Of a stretch of DNA of 6,648 bases, positions 5,788 through 6,648 are shown piece after piece. Both the position numbers and the translations under genes were made by a program. The first letter of the stretch is position 1. Each line of letters starts with the position of its first letter. The notes beneath the pieces are model-generated. The model saw only the letters and a list, made by a program, of their open reading frames with translations. It searched no databases and had not been told where the DNA came from. Source of the DNA: Lachnospiraceae bacterium (GTDB lineage Bacteria > Bacillota > Clostridia > Lachnospirales > Lachnospiraceae); assembly GCA_019424135.1 (NCBI GenBank), contig JAHYZZ010000035.1:1-6648 (forward strand). Direction: 5' to 3'.

Positions 5788-6648
5788 ATGAATACAGAGC
5801 AGTTGTATCAGGATATACAGGCAAGGACGGGGGGAGAGATCTACATAGGGGTAGTGGGGCCGGTCAGGACAGGAAAGTCTACGTTTATCAAACGATTCAT
5901 GGATATACTGGTGCTGCCGCAGATAGCGGATGAACATGGGAGAACCAGGGCCAAGGATGAACTGCCCCAGTCTGCATCGGGAAGAACAATTATGACGACA
6001 GAGCCGAAATTTGTTCCTAAGGATGCTGCCGAAATAAAACTGTCAGAGGATGTATCTGTAAAGATTCGGCTGATCGACTGTGTGGGATATATGGTAGAAG
6101 GAGCGTCGGGGCATATTGAAGGCGGAGAAGAAAGGATGGTAAAAACACCCTGGTTTGACCATGAGATTCCTTTTACCCAAGCAGCCGGAATCGGGACCAG
6201 AAAAGTAATCCATGATCATGCAACGATTGGAATTGTAGTCACCACTGACGGAACCATCACAGATATCCCAAGGGACAATTACCGACTGGCGGAGCGTAAG
6301 ACCATTCAGGAGCTGCAAGGCATTGGGAAGCCGTTTGTCGTGCTGGTAAACTCCAGGAAGCCTTATGCAGAGGAAGCAAAGAAAACGGTGAGAGAGCTAA
6401 AAGAAGAATTTCATGTAACAGCAGTTCCAATGAACTGTGAGCAGTTGAAGGAAGAAGATATTCATCAGATCTTGGAAGCGGTATTATATGAATTTCCGAT
6501 TTCAGAAGTGCAGTTTTTTATTCCCAGGTGGGTGGAAATGCTTCCGGTGGATCATAAGATTAAACAGGATCTGCTGACACAAGTCAAGGAAATGATGGAT
6601 GGACTGGAAGAAATCAAGGACGTGTCTTCCCTTTCTTTTTCCACAGAC
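5788..6648 (+). CDS. spoIVA: Stage IV sporulation protein A, coat-basement ATPase (3' end outside window)
   Basis: SpoIVA is a mother-cell ATPase that polymerises on the outer forespore membrane to form the base of the spore coat; it is also needed for cortex formation. The window holds 287 residues of an expected 490 or so, with no stop before the right edge. From memory it aligns closely with the Bacillus subtilis protein from the start: ARTGGEIYIGVVGPVRTGKSTF, with Walker A lysine at K30, LPQSASGRTIMTTEPKFVP with the paired threonines T70/T71, and IDCVGY with the Walker B-type aspartate D97. All three fall at the same residue numbers as in B. subtilis. Further shared blocks are TPWF, IGTRKVIHDHATIG (135-148), TTDGT (152-156) and GKPFVVLVNS (180-189). 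The start follows AAGGGGGT by 8 bases. The missing part includes the C-terminal region needed for assembly. Confidence 0.97.
   Translation, partial: MNTEQLYQDIQARTGGEIYIGVVGPVRTGKSTFIKRFMDILVLPQIADEHGRTRAKDELPQSASGRTIMTTEPKFVPKDAAEIKLSEDVSVKIRLIDCVGYMVEGASGHIEGGEERMVKTPWFDHEIPFTQAAGIGTRKVIHDHATIGIVVTTDGTITDIPRDNYRLAERKTIQELQGIGKPFVVLVNSRKPYAEEAKKTVRELKEEFHVTAVPMNCEQLKEEDIHQILEAVLYEFPISEVQFFIPRWVEMLPVDHKIKQDLLTQVKEMMDGLEEIKDVSSLSFSTD

Noticed and set aside
1..6648. A search by eye for CRISPR repeats, tRNA or rRNA genes, riboswitches, toxin-antitoxin or defence genes
   Set aside because: None is seen. The window is almost fully occupied by conserved housekeeping genes, and its longest non-coding stretch is 136 bases.

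Overview
The window looks like a chromosomal housekeeping segment from an endospore-forming Clostridia bacterium, most likely of the Lachnospiraceae. Three things point there. The coat-basement ATPase SpoIVA implies a spore former. The ribose-phosphate pyrophosphokinase is a long, divergent type (393 residues) that I associate with that family. The gene order is DUF512 radical-SAM protein, der, plsY, gpsA, spoIVA. GC content is moderate, roughly mid-forties per cent by eye and not counted. Codon use looks even across the genes, and I see no foreign gene cargo.

Layout. Bases 1-52 hold two adjacent short hairpins just past the end of prs. They can act as its terminator and also look like a dispersed repeat or the end of an IS200/IS605-type element. 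prs lies on the minus strand (53-1234). A 136-base divergent intergenic region (1235-1370) carries two back-to-back sigma-A-like promoters, one for prs and one for the plus-strand operon. The plus-strand operon is tightly packed: a PDZ/radical-SAM/DUF512 protein (1371-2708), der (2701-4032, 8-base overlap), plsY (4029-4676, 4-base ATGA overlap) and gpsA (4697-5710, 20-base gap). A 77-base leader follows, and then spoIVA begins at 5788 and runs off the right edge.

How the genes work together. GpsA makes sn-glycerol 3-phosphate and PlsY acylates it with acyl-phosphate, so these two neighbours form the entry to phospholipid synthesis. Der is the double-GTPase factor for 50S ribosome assembly. 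The DUF512 protein next to it has no established function, but its translation is probably coupled to Der. Prs supplies PRPP for nucleotides, histidine, tryptophan and NAD. SpoIVA is made in the mother cell during sporulation.

The most interesting structure is the gpsA-spoIVA gap. A perfect 11-bp inverted repeat there has the spoIVA Shine-Dalgarno sequence in its 3' arm. A sporulation-type -10 sequence sits at the end of the 5' arm and runs into the loop. RNA read through from gpsA would hide the ribosome site, while RNA started at the sporulation promoter would lack the 5' arm and leave the site free. This is a hypothesis from sequence only. I found no wholly new gene system, CRISPR array, tRNA or rRNA in the window.
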